A stretch of DNA of 64,000 nucleotides from Coprococcus eutactus (lineage in GTDB: Bacteria > Bacillota > Clostridia > Lachnospirales > Lachnospiraceae): assembly GCF_025149915.1 (NCBI RefSeq), contig NZ_CP102278.1, forward strand, positions 2,931,001-2,995,000. Direction: 5' to 3'. The notes below the pieces were generated by a model. The model did not search any database. It worked only from the letters and a program-made list of their open reading frames with translations, and had not been told where the DNA came from. Position numbers and translations under genes: made by a program. Shown piece after piece: positions 44,114-52,935 of the stretch (its first letter is position 1; each line of letters starts with the position of its first letter).

Positions 44114-46249
44114 CTACTTGCCTGTCTTACTTCCGGTTCCTGAAACTATAGCCTCTATAACCGGTTTGTGTATCAACGTGTTCCACTGTGGCTTCTTTCC
44201 ATCCGCCAGCATGCTTATCCTGCTGCCACTATTGTATACCGAAATAACTGTATTCCTTGCGCTCTTATCCCATGTATCAGGAGCGCTTCCATACAGATCC
44301 GTGTATCTGTTATACAGATATGTAAGATGACTCGTGTAGAGATCTGCCGAGTAATCATCAACACCCAGCATCTGCTCTGCCGAAAGGTATACATTCTCTG
44401 CAAGTTCATAGTTTTTGTCGTCACCACTGATGTCGCCCATGCTCACATATATCTCAGCTTTTTTTCTGGAATACTCTGCGTACACATTCTTTGTCTTCTC
44501 GGTGACAGCATCTCCGTTCATATCTAATCCTGACAGATATGAATCAATGCTGTTTATAGCCTCTCTGTAATAAGCTACCTGTTCAACAGGATCGCTCTCC
44601 TTCTCTGCAAGATATGTGTAGACTGAACACAGGATCGCTGAGTACTGACCGCTGTAATAGTTAACTCCTCTCTCCTCTGGGAACTCCTTTGAGAGGACAG
44701 TTGCGTTGTCGTTCAGCTTGTCGCTCGCCTCCTGCAACAGTTCTATCGTTCTGTTCGCAAGCTCCTCATCGCTTGAAAGCTTATCTACATATATAGTTGC
44801 TATATTAAGGTAATTGACATATTTGTATGTATTTGTATCGTCTATGTTGTCGCTGTTGTACTGCTGAAAGTCAAATACTTCCTGCTTACTGTCATTGAAA
44901 TCGGCTGTCTTGTTTATCTTGTTATCGCATATAGCCTCATAGTATTTTGCCTGTTTTACATCATTTGCAAAGTTTTCCGTATCTCCTACCATATTAAAGT
45001 ACTTTCTCGCAGCACTATAATCCGGTACCTCATTAAAATACAGAAGGGCTATCTCATATTTGACATCATCCTTTACCTTGTCAATGTTCCTCAAGGCAAA
45101 CTTGATTCCCTTTTCCGCCGGTGTCTCTGTACCCGTTCCTGTAGCCACATCCTCATCCGTGTAATAGTAGGCATATGTGTCCATATATCCTATATACGCC
45201 TCTGATGCTGTAGGATCAATGTCCACAGCCGCTTTATAACATTCAAATGCCTTGTTGTAGTCGCTCGAATCGACCGCGTCCTCTGCTTCCGCTATCTTGT
45301 TGTTATAATCCTGCTCCTTCAGCTGTCCCTTCTTGACTCCGCCAAATATCGCACAACATCCGGACAATATAGAAAGTCCCGCCATCGTTGCAAATACTGC
45401 AACTTTTCTCTTTGCCTTTGCCTTGAATTCGTTGTCAAGCTCATTGTAATGATCCAGCGCATACAAAAGCTCTGAACACGACTGATATCTGTCCTCCGGG
45501 CTAGGCTGACAGCATTTTATTATTATCTGCTCAAATCCTGACGAGAGCGTTGGATTCCACTGTCTGATAGGTTTTATCTCATATGGAGGCTCACATGGAT
45601 TCTTACCCGTTACCAAATGATACAACGTAGCACCCAGATTATATATATCGGTTCTTGCATCCGTATTGTATATACCTCGTCCCTGGGAATCTCCGAACTG
45701 CTCAGGTGCTGCATATCCTCTGGTTCCAAGAGCTGTGGTATCAGCATTGTTCTCAACGATATATTCCTTTGCCGTTCCAAAGTCTATAAGCTTTACCGAA
45801 CCATCAGGTTTAAGCATTACATTTGACGGTTTCATATCCCTGTATATTATAGGTGGATTCATGGAATGAAGATAATCCAGTGCACTCGCTAGGGCTCTGC
45901 CCCACTCTATGACCTTGTTCTGATCCTGTGCGCCCTCAGCCTTGAGCACATCGCTGAGAGGTTTTCCCTCGACAAAATCCATCACTACATATATCGTACC
46001 GTTTTCGTTTATAATATCGACGATACGCGGAAGAACCGGATGGTCGACATCTTTGAGTATGTTGGCCTCCCTCTCCAGACTTTTCAAGAGAGTTGCCGTA
46101 CTTTTGGAGCCGTCATTTTTAATCTCCTTGACTGCCCACTGCTTATTAAGTCGGTTATCCATAGCGAGATAGACTATCGACATTCCGCCCTGTCCGACTT
46201 TTTTTAGTATTTCGTATTTCCCATCTAATACTGTTCCTAATTCTGTCAT
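44114..46249 (-). CDS. Membrane Ser/Thr protein kinase with C-terminal TPR-like repeats
   Basis: 711 residues. The Hanks-type kinase domain spans about 8-275: glycine loop GQGGMSIVY (19-27), catalytic Lys41 (AVKEIK), YRDMKPSN (Asp138), DFG (156-158), activation-loop T171, T172 and T176, GYAAPEQ. A helix (about 286-308) puts the remaining 400 residues outside. That outer part is TPR-like (DSSDYNKAFECYKAA, IDPTASEAYIGY and similar helices), not PASTA, so it is not a PrkC-type cell-wall sensor. Its stop is 13 nt before the TDVL-repeat gene and the phosphatase is 12 nt upstream. Likely acts on the T-x-x-L repeats (inference). Confidence 0.93.
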   Translation of the reverse strand: MTELGTVLDGKYEILKKVGQGGMSIVYLAMDNRLNKQWAVKEIKNDGSKSTATLLKSLEREANILKDVDHPVLPRIVDIINENGTIYVVMDFVEGKPLSDVLKAEGAQDQNKVIEWGRALASALDYLHSMNPPIIYRDMKPSNVMLKPDGSVKLIDFGTAKEYIVENNADTTALGTRGYAAPEQFGDSQGRGIYNTDARTDIYNLGATLYHLVTGKNPCEPPYEIKPIRQWNPTLSSGFEQIIIKCCQPSPEDRYQSCSELLYALDHYNELDNEFKAKAKRKVAVFATMAGLSILSGCCAIFGGVKKGQLKEQDYNNKIAEAEDAVDSSDYNKAFECYKAAVDIDPTASEAYIGYMDTYAYYYTDEDVATGTGTETPAEKGIKFALRNIDKVKDDVKYEIALLYFNEVPDYSAARKYFNMVGDTENFANDVKQAKYYEAICDNKINKTADFNDSKQEVFDFQQYNSDNIDDTNTYKYVNYLNIATIYVDKLSSDEELANRTIELLQEASDKLNDNATVLSKEFPEERGVNYYSGQYSAILCSVYTYLAEKESDPVEQVAYYREAINSIDSYLSGLDMNGDAVTEKTKNVYAEYSRKKAEIYVSMGDISGDDKNYELAENVYLSAEQMLGVDDYSADLYTSHLTYLYNRYTDLYGSAPDTWDKSARNTVISVYNSGSRISMLADGKKPQWNTLIHKPVIEAIVSGTGSKTGK

Positions 46250-46261
46250 CTTATCTCCCCA

Positions 46262-47032
46262 TTATTCCGTTTTAATAAGAACCACTGTGATATTGTCTGT
46301 TTCTTTTCTGTACTTAACCAGCTCTGTGAGGAACTTACATCCGTCCTCCATCTCTGCCTCTGTTCCACATGCTGCCGGCCCGATCTTACTCATTATCTCA
46401 TCGTTTGAGATCTTATGTCTGAATCCGTCTGAACAGATCATGTATGTTGCACCCGCCTGGATATCTCCAGCCACAAAGTCCGGCTCAACAACCGGCGATG
46501 CACCTATGCACTGGAGAAGAACGCTTCTTCGGCTATCCGTCTCTGCCTGCTCCGGTGTAAGCCTACCAGCTGCTATCTCCCTTGCAACCAGAGTCTGGTC
46601 AGCTGTGAGCTGCTGCACGGTCGAGCTCATCTGATATATACGGCTGTCTCCCACATGTACTATGTAATATCTGCCTCTGTACATCAGGATTGCCGATATT
46701 GTTGTTCCAAGCATTATTCCATTCTGTTCACCATATGCCTTTATCTTCTCATTCATGTCCACGGCAAGGTGAAGCCACTGATATTTCAATGCTCCCTCAC
46801 TGAAGCTCTCATTTTTTACCATCTCGGCGAACTGCTGGTCAAACCAATTGCAAAACGCACATATAACTTCTTTGCTGGCGACCTCCCCTTTTGCCAGTCC
46901 TCCCATACCGTCACATACAAGTGAGAACAAGGCCTGTCCGTCCGGTGTCTCTGCAATCTTTATTGCAAGCGAATCCTGATTGGTCTTTTTCTTGATTCCC
47001 ACATCTGTATTGTATACTGCACTAAATCTCAT
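46262..47032 (-). CDS. PP2C-type Ser/Thr protein phosphatase
   Basis: 256 residues, complete PPM domain. Metal-binding motifs are DVGIKKKTNQDS (about 9-20), CDGMGGLAKGE (about 42-52), HVGDSRIYQMS, ICSDGFRHKI and TDNITVVLI (last Asp/Asn). It reverses phosphorylation by the neighbouring kinase, whose ATG lies 12 nt downstream of this stop. The start is the ATG at 47032 behind AAGGAGAG, with a GTG directly before it. Same operon as both FHA proteins. Confidence 0.95.
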   Translation of the reverse strand: MRFSAVYNTDVGIKKKTNQDSLAIKIAETPDGQALFSLVCDGMGGLAKGEVASKEVICAFCNWFDQQFAEMVKNESFSEGALKYQWLHLAVDMNEKIKAYGEQNGIMLGTTISAILMYRGRYYIVHVGDSRIYQMSSTVQQLTADQTLVAREIAAGRLTPEQAETDSRRSVLLQCIGASPVVEPDFVAGDIQAGATYMICSDGFRHKISNDEIMSKIGPAACGTEAEMEDGCKFLTELVKYRKETDNITVVLIKTE

Positions 47033-47077
47033 CACAGCTCTCCTTCCAAATATACATTCTAATTATTGGTGACAAGA

Positions 47078-49123
47078 CTATCTTATATGATATACAAATT
47101 CTTCATTGCCCAATAAAACAACTACACCATTTGTAAGGAATCTCTTTTCCCCTTCATTTAATCTTTGTCCGTTTATATATGTTCCGTTCGTTGAGTTGTT
47201 ATCACTGATAAAACATACTCCTCTGTCTTTGACTATCACACAATGTACTCTACTTATATCTGTGTTGTCAGAGATCGCATAATCTACTTCGGAAGCCTTA
47301 CGTCCAATCTTGAATTCTGCCTTATCAATATTTATTCTCTCACCGGTCCTCATTCTGATGAAATATGGAGCAGGGCCTTCCTCAAACGGCATTCCCGTTG
47401 GCACTGCCGATGATACCGGTGTTCCGCCAAACTGATTATTCATCTCAGGCATCGGTGGCATCGGCGCTCCGCCAAATGGATTACCCATCTCTGGAATCGG
47501 TGCTCCGCTAAATGGATTGCCCATCTCTGGCATCGGCGGTACCGGTGCTCCACCAATCAGATTATCTGTAACTGGCTGCTCCGATGTCTCCTCTGTATTC
47601 TCATTCTCTTTATCTTCAGCTGCCCTGTCCTCTGGCGCCTGCTCAATCGGATTTTCCATCGGTGATACCGGTACTCCGCCAGATAGATTGCCCGTTGGTG
47701 GCACTGGTGCTCCACCAAATGGATTGCTCATCTCTGGCATCGACGGTATTGTGGCTTCGCCAAATGGCTTCTCCATCTTTGGCTGCTCCTGTATCTCCCT
47801 ATCCTCTTCAGCGCCTTTATTCTCTTCGGCGCCTTTATTCTCTTCTACATCCTCTTTCTCAGCATCTTTAACCTCTGGCATCGTCTCAAACGGATTGCCC
47901 ATCGGTGGCACTGGTGCTCCACCAAGCGGATTGCTCATTGGTGGTACATTTTCGTTCATCGGCATTCCGTTTGGTCCCATCGGCGGCATACCTCCATTCA
48001 TCGGCATTCCGTTTGGTCCCATCGGCGGCACTCCTCCATTCATCGGCATTCCGTTTGGTCCCATCGGCGGCACTCCCCCATTCATCGGCATTCCGTTTGG
48101 TCCCATCGGCGGCATACCTCCATTCACCGGCATTCCATTTGGTCCCATCGGCGGCACTCCTCCGTTTATCGGCATTCCGTTTGGTCCCATCGGCGGCATA
48201 CCTCCGTTCATCGGCATTCCGTTTGGTCCCATTGGCGGCATACCTCCATTCATCGGCATTCCGTTTGGTCCCATTGGCGGCATACCTCCATTCATCGGCA
48301 TTCCGTTTGATCCCATCGGTGGCATACCTCCGTTCACCGGCATTCCGTTTGGTCCCATCGGTGGCATACCTCCGTTCACCGGCATTCCGTTTGGTCCCAT
48401 CGGTGGCATACCTCCGTTCATTCTGGCATTATTTCTCATAACCCCAAGACGGCTTACCTTTGGAGACGGTACATCAGAACGGAGTATATGGCTGTTCCCG
48501 CTGGTTGCAAACGCATCATCTGCTACCTTTTTTCTTCCGGCAACAGGGACACTAGCGCCCATCTCCACAAAAAGATCGATCACTTTATTTTTCATGTCGG
48601 AACTTGAAAATGTTCCCGGCACATTAGTCAGGTTTATAAGTCTGGCAACATAATTATCACCGTCATTCTCCGAATATGTGGCGTCAACGATTATCGTCTT
48701 TATGAGGTTTCTAACCTCATTCATATCCGTGGCTTCTTTATTCACTGGAGCAACGATAAATCCCACATCATAAGTCTCTGGTGAAACGAAAATATGCTGA
48801 ATATCCTTTGCCACAAAACTCAGAGAAACCATTCCCTTTCCAAACGACTCAAGCCCATCTAACACATTGTAAATCACTGTAAGCATCTCTTTCTTGCCGA
48901 CAGTAGACCTGAGAATCTCTGGCAAAGGCTTCATATGATCTATATCATACTCAAACACTCTCACCCCACCATTTTCCTGCATATTACAAAGTATCATCTG
49001 TGGAAACTGTCCGCTCCTGCTCATATCGTAAACCTTGGCATCGACGACATCGTCAACGTCCAGGCAATAATTTACTTTATATGTATCCCCCATAGGTACT
49101 ACAGTTATCTTCTCTCTATTCAT
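47078..49123 (-). CDS. FHA protein with long Pro/Gly/Met repeat linker (FHA-2)
   Basis: 681 residues. The N-terminal 200 residues (MNREKITVVPMGDTYKVNY, YVARLINLTN) form a globular region shared in outline with the next protein, probably the Lachnospiraceae DUF6382 type. A linker of 11 copies of a 14-residue unit close to MPPMGPNGMPMNGG (about 235-390) is followed by more Pro/Gly/Asn-rich and acidic sequence. The C-terminal FHA domain (about 590-681) has IGRKASEVDY, the Arg, Ser and His of SRVH, and NSTNGTYINGQ intact, so phosphothreonine binding is expected. The start is ATG 49123 with AAAGGGGG upstream. It lies 43-49 nt from its neighbours. Confidence 0.9.
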   Translation of the reverse strand: MNREKITVVPMGDTYKVNYCLDVDDVVDAKVYDMSRSGQFPQMILCNMQENGGVRVFEYDIDHMKPLPEILRSTVGKKEMLTVIYNVLDGLESFGKGMVSLSFVAKDIQHIFVSPETYDVGFIVAPVNKEATDMNEVRNLIKTIIVDATYSENDGDNYVARLINLTNVPGTFSSSDMKNKVIDLFVEMGASVPVAGRKKVADDAFATSGNSHILRSDVPSPKVSRLGVMRNNARMNGGMPPMGPNGMPVNGGMPPMGPNGMPVNGGMPPMGSNGMPMNGGMPPMGPNGMPMNGGMPPMGPNGMPMNGGMPPMGPNGMPINGGVPPMGPNGMPVNGGMPPMGPNGMPMNGGVPPMGPNGMPMNGGVPPMGPNGMPMNGGMPPMGPNGMPMNENVPPMSNPLGGAPVPPMGNPFETMPEVKDAEKEDVEENKGAEENKGAEEDREIQEQPKMEKPFGEATIPSMPEMSNPFGGAPVPPTGNLSGGVPVSPMENPIEQAPEDRAAEDKENENTEETSEQPVTDNLIGGAPVPPMPEMGNPFSGAPIPEMGNPFGGAPMPPMPEMNNQFGGTPVSSAVPTGMPFEEGPAPYFIRMRTGERINIDKAEFKIGRKASEVDYAISDNTDISRVHCVIVKDRGVCFISDNNSTNGTYINGQRLNEGEKRFLTNGVVVLLGNEEFVYHIR
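47957..48420. repeat. 42-bp tandem repeats coding for MPPMGPNGMPMNGG units
   Basis: Eleven in-frame 42-bp units (plus-strand view CATCGGCATTCCGTTTGGTC). Adjacent copies differ at few positions and the copies share synonymous patterns, which shows recent expansion. The repeat keeps a plus-strand frame of 378 codons open, but that frame is only a shadow. Confidence 0.9.
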
Positions 49124-49202
49124 TCTATTTTTACCCCCTTTAGTAAACACCAAAAGCAGGTATTACTACCTGCTCTTTTCCCACCTCTGTGGGCTGTGTA
49201 TA

Positions 49203-50834
49203 TTAACTTAATTTGAAAATGAAATCCTCACCGCCGATACTTATCATGGCATCATTTGAAAGCTTCATCTCACCATTATCATCAAGTCTCTGTCCGTTCA
49301 GATATGTACCATTGGTCGTCTTGTTATCCTTCAGGTAACATCCATCCTCTCTCTGGTAGATTATAATGTGAACCTTGCTTATCGCACCGTTACCGCCAAC
49401 ATGATAATCAACTCCACGACCAGCCTTGCCTATCTTGAATACGGCCTTATTGATCATAACCCTCTCGCCAGTGTTGACTCTGACTATATAAGGCATAGCC
49501 TTAGGAACTCCCTTTGAAACTGCTGCAGCAACCTCTGAGTCGCTATCCTTTACGACATTCATTCCGCCCGTAAGCTCAACTGTGCTACCAGTTCCCTTCT
49601 TCTCCTCGGTCTCCACCTTTGATGTGACAGGATCCATATTAGTCTCAGGTTCAACTGCCTCACCATTCATATACTGAGGAGCTGTTATCTGCTCAGTAGG
49701 ATTGTCTATTCTGCTTTCCTCCGCATCGACAACCGCCTTCTGAATTATCTTAGCTCTGTTTATCTTGATATTCTTGACCACTGGTGGATTGTCCATGACC
49801 TCATCCGTGGATATCAGAACAGGTATCTGTTCCTCCTGCCGCTCAAGTTCAACTTCCATGACTCCATCTGTGGTCTGAGCAACCTCTGTCAGACTAGACT
49901 GTGTTTTCGGCTCCTGTGGCTCCGGCACCTCCACATCAGATGTAAGTGCCTCTGTATAATCTGAATCGTCATCAACGTTCTCCGTCTCAAGATCATCAAA
50001 TACACTGTCGTCAAACACTGACATATCTATGCCATCTGATACCGACTTCCCCTCTTCCTGCTTCTCTGAATCATCAAAGGTCAGATCCTTAAACAGACTG
50101 TCAACATCTGCTACTGTGTCATCCTCTTCCTCTGAGTCATCATCCTCACCAAATGACACATCCTTGTACTCAGGCAGATCATCCATGCTTGTATCAGGCG
50201 ATGTGTCGACTGTAGACTGTGATACAGATATATCACCATCTATATCTAAAAACTTTTCTTCAACCTGCATACCTGCAGATTCCATAAGTTCTGTAAGCTG
50301 TGAATAAAAATTTCTCACGGTAAACTTATCTGTATTTAAAAGATTCAGCAGTCTTGCAACATAGTTGCAGTCTTCACTATCGTCATACTTTACGCTTGTA
50401 AGTATATCCTTTACAAATGTTCTAAATTCTGCATTTATATTTGCATCGGCTTCAACTGGAACACAAAGCATTCCGACATCATATGTAACAGGATTAACAT
50501 ACGTAAATCCTTTATGTAATATGACATAAGAAGCAGGGATTCCAAGATCACGAAGATTGACTATTCCTGAAGCTACCCCCCTGACTATCCCCAATATCTT
50601 CTCGGCATTTACTGTATTAGAAAGGAGTGCGTCTACCGTTGTCCTGCCTGTAACATTATATGTAAGATAATCATTCTCATCATCCTCTTCATAAATGATA
50701 TCTATGAGTTCTGGAATCTTGTTCTCCTCCAGATAATCCAGCAATTCTTCATCAAACTCACAATCATCATTAAGAATATATGACAAATATTTCTCAGAGC
50801 CGATATTTCTTACTTTGAAACTTACTTTTCTCAT
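49203..50834 (-). CDS. FHA protein with acidic linker (FHA-1)
   Basis: 543 residues. The N-terminal region (about 1-190, MRKVSFKVRNIGSEKYLSY, VNPVTYDVGMLCVPVE) is paralogous to that of FHA-2 (VSPETYDVGFIVAPV). A linker of about 260 residues is very acidic (DDLPEYKDVSFGEDDDSEEE). The FHA domain (about 445-543) has FKIGKAGRGVDY, ISKVHIIIY and NKTTNGTYLNGQ. The usual Gly-Arg is Gly-Lys here and the SRxH is SKVH. The start is ATG 50834 behind GGAGGA; a TTG three bases earlier is less likely. It is the first gene of the FHA-phosphatase-kinase operon. Confidence 0.9.
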   Translation of the reverse strand: MRKVSFKVRNIGSEKYLSYILNDDCEFDEELLDYLEENKIPELIDIIYEEDDENDYLTYNVTGRTTVDALLSNTVNAEKILGIVRGVASGIVNLRDLGIPASYVILHKGFTYVNPVTYDVGMLCVPVEADANINAEFRTFVKDILTSVKYDDSEDCNYVARLLNLLNTDKFTVRNFYSQLTELMESAGMQVEEKFLDIDGDISVSQSTVDTSPDTSMDDLPEYKDVSFGEDDDSEEEDDTVADVDSLFKDLTFDDSEKQEEGKSVSDGIDMSVFDDSVFDDLETENVDDDSDYTEALTSDVEVPEPQEPKTQSSLTEVAQTTDGVMEVELERQEEQIPVLISTDEVMDNPPVVKNIKINRAKIIQKAVVDAEESRIDNPTEQITAPQYMNGEAVEPETNMDPVTSKVETEEKKGTGSTVELTGGMNVVKDSDSEVAAAVSKGVPKAMPYIVRVNTGERVMINKAVFKIGKAGRGVDYHVGGNGAISKVHIIIYQREDGCYLKDNKTTNGTYLNGQRLDDNGEMKLSNDAMISIGGEDFIFKLS

Positions 50835-50887
50835 CAAATATTCCTCCTATCGCACCTCCAAAAGCGCATAACTCGATGCATAAAAAC

Positions 50888-50957
50888 CCAAAAGGGTACA
50901 TACTCTTTTATTATATATAATAAACTTATATATCGCAAGCAGTTTATACCCTTTTGG
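50888..50957. repeat. 11-bp inverted repeat bracketing the FHA-kinase operon promoter
   Basis: CCAAAAGGGTA (50888-50898) and TACCCTTTTGG (50947-50957) are perfect inverted copies 48 bp apart. The minus-strand order also gives a weak terminator for mltG (a GTTTTTATG tract follows). The operon promoter lies inside the loop. Confidence 0.75.
50910..50938 (-). promoter_or_regulatory. Predicted promoter of the FHA-phosphatase-kinase operon
   Basis: TTGCGA (50938-50933) and TATAAT (50915-50910) with a 17-nt spacer on the minus strand. Transcription would begin near 50903, five nt before the downstream arm of the inverted repeat. The first start codon is at 50834. Confidence 0.7.
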
Positions 50958-51012
50958 AAAAATAACGACTATATTTTATTGTATATTTTCTTGCTTCTAC
51001 ACTCTTTGGAAA

Positions 51013-52110
51013 CTACTCTCCATCACCCTCACTCTCTTTCTCAGCCTTTGCAGCGTCCGCCTTCTCTATATCAGCAAGATGTCCCTCATAAGTTTCATTG
51101 AATATACATGCGCCCTCACTCTCATCTGAAGTCAGATAGTAGAGATAATTGTGATGTTCCGCGTTAAGAACCCCTTCTATTGAAGTCTGTCCAGGATTAC
51201 ATATTGGGCCTACCGGAAGTCCCGTATACTTATAAGTATTATATGGTGAGTCAACCTCAAGATCATCATACGACAGTTCAGCCTTATCGTACTGTCCATC
51301 AGTAACAACATAGAGTACTGACGGATCCACCTGAAGCGGCATATCCTGATTAAGTCGGTTGAGGAATACTCCAGCAACCTTCGGTCTGTCTGAATCAAGT
51401 TTGCACTCTTTTTCAACGATTGATGCCATTGTGAGAACTTCAAAGTCTGTAAAGCCCATATCCTCGGCTTTCTTCTTGTACTCATCTGTATATATACTGT
51501 TAAACTTATCTATCATATCCTGTATGAGATCCTTGGCTGTCATATTCTCGTATATATCGTATGTAGCAGGAAACAGAAATCCCTGAAGAGCGTATTTAAC
51601 TTCTGTCGATGGTATTTCAAATGGGTATTCAAAGTCTCCTGATCTGCACTCAGTAAGGAACTCATCCGCAGTACAAAAACCCTTTTCCTCACATCTATCA
51701 GCTATCTGTTCAACCGTAAATCCCTCCGGTACAGTGATTGTATACAACACCTCTCTGGTAGACTCTACATAACAAAGAGTTTTTATCATATCCAATGTCG
51801 ACATACTTGAATTAAGCGTATATGTTCCTGGCTGCAGGCTTCCACTATACTGGGAACCTGTCATTCTGAGCTGAAACGCAAGCTTGTACTTTATAAGGCC
51901 TGCCTCCTTCAACATTCCAGCTGCCTCCTTGACCGTAGTATCCTCAGGGATCGTGATCTCTATATTCTCTCCGACCTCCCCGCCTTCTGTACCTTCGTAT
52001 TCTCTCATAAAACCGGTGTACGTGTCCTTGATCTTATGAACGCCAACCACCACCACACACACTGCAATGGCAATGATTATTATCGGTCTTACAATATTTC
52101 TCCAATCCAT
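51013..52110 (-). CDS. mltG: Endolytic murein transglycosylase MltG
   Basis: 365 residues of the YceG/MltG family, which cleave nascent glycan strands and set their length. One N-terminal transmembrane helix (about 7-25). A LysM-like segment follows near 45-110 (IPEDTTVKEAAGMLKEAGLI), then the catalytic YceG domain with MASIVEKE (about 229-236), where Glu is catalytic, and NRLNQDMPLQVDPSVLYV. An acidic/Lys tail ends the protein. It lies upstream of the FHA-kinase operon on the same strand but has its own end; whether it is read through is unclear. The divergent cyclophilin gene shares its upstream region. Confidence 0.95.
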   Translation of the reverse strand: MDWRNIVRPIIIIAIAVCVVVVGVHKIKDTYTGFMREYEGTEGGEVGENIEITIPEDTTVKEAAGMLKEAGLIKYKLAFQLRMTGSQYSGSLQPGTYTLNSSMSTLDMIKTLCYVESTREVLYTITVPEGFTVEQIADRCEEKGFCTADEFLTECRSGDFEYPFEIPSTEVKYALQGFLFPATYDIYENMTAKDLIQDMIDKFNSIYTDEYKKKAEDMGFTDFEVLTMASIVEKECKLDSDRPKVAGVFLNRLNQDMPLQVDPSVLYVVTDGQYDKAELSYDDLEVDSPYNTYKYTGLPVGPICNPGQTSIEGVLNAEHHNYLYYLTSDESEGACIFNETYEGHLADIEKADAAKAEKESEGDGE

Positions 52111-52198
52111 TTTTCTCTCCTTCTTGTTTTTTTCATTTGCCTGTTTATATAAGTGATGTTATCATAACCATATCTCAATGAAGAAAGGAATGATATAA

Positions 52199-52717
52199 TT
52201 GGCAAATCCTATAGTTACTATTACTATGGAAAATGGTGATGTCATGAAAGCTGAGCTTTATCCTGACATTGCACCTAATACTGTAAACAACTTCATCTCT
52301 CTCGTAAAGAAGGGCTTCTATGACGAAGTTATCTTCCATCGTGTCATAAAAGGCTTCATGATACAGGGTGGAGATCCTCAGGGAATCGGCATCGGCGGTC
52401 CTGGATATTCCATCAAAGGAGAATTCGCACAGAACGGTTTCAAGAATGATCTGGCACACACGCCAGGTGTCCTCTCTATGGCTCGTTCAATGATGCCTGA
52501 CTCAGCAGGTTCACAGTTCTTTATCATGCACAAGGCAGCTCCACATCTGGACGGTGCCTATGCAGCCTTTGGCAAGGTTATCGAGGGACTTGACATTGTA
52601 GACAAGATTGCAAATGTACCAACTGACTACAACGACAAGCCTAGGGTTGAACAGAAGATGAAGACTGTAACTGTCGACACCTTCGGTGTAGACTACCCTG
52701 AACCAGAAAAGGCTTAA
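52199..52717 (+). CDS. Peptidyl-prolyl cis-trans isomerase, cyclophilin type
   Basis: 172 residues without signal peptide, so a cytoplasmic folding catalyst. Cyclophilin motifs: FHRVIKGFMIQGGDPQG (catalytic Arg at FHR, about 43-46), GVLSMARS and SQFFIMHK. The start is a TTG at 52199 (MANPIVTITM) with AAAGGA eight nt upstream; the in-frame ATG at 52190 runs into a stop at once. It diverges from mltG with an 88-nt shared gap, has its own terminator and is monocistronic. Confidence 0.95.
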   Translation: MANPIVTITMENGDVMKAELYPDIAPNTVNNFISLVKKGFYDEVIFHRVIKGFMIQGGDPQGIGIGGPGYSIKGEFAQNGFKNDLAHTPGVLSMARSMMPDSAGSQFFIMHKAAPHLDGAYAAFGKVIEGLDIVDKIANVPTDYNDKPRVEQKMKTVTVDTFGVDYPEPEKA

Positions 52718-52782
52718 TCGAAGTTATTATAAACCATATACTGGGATTTGAAAATAACAATAATTTTATATTACACAAATTT

Positions 52783-52827
52783 AAAGACTGACTATACTCC
52801 CAAATGAGCACAGTCAGTCTTTTTTCT
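52783..52827 (+). terminator. Terminator of the cyclophilin gene
   Basis: AAAGACTGACT pairs with AGTCAGTCTTT across a loop of about 20 nt and runs into TTTTTTC. Confidence 0.92.
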
Positions 52828-52935
52828 TCTATATGTTCATAACAGTGCTACCGTATCACATGTAGATTTTTTCTTCCATTTGCGGTACAATACTCTGCAG
52901 AGGGGATTCATAATTTTTATTTGAAGGAGTTTCCC

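Noticed and set aside
47517..48653. Plus-strand open frame of 378 codons opposite the FHA-2 gene
   Set aside because: It is kept open by the 42-bp repeats and GC pattern of the minus-strand gene; composition (repeated IGIPFGPIGG) has no domain, and no ribosome site or operon context supports it.
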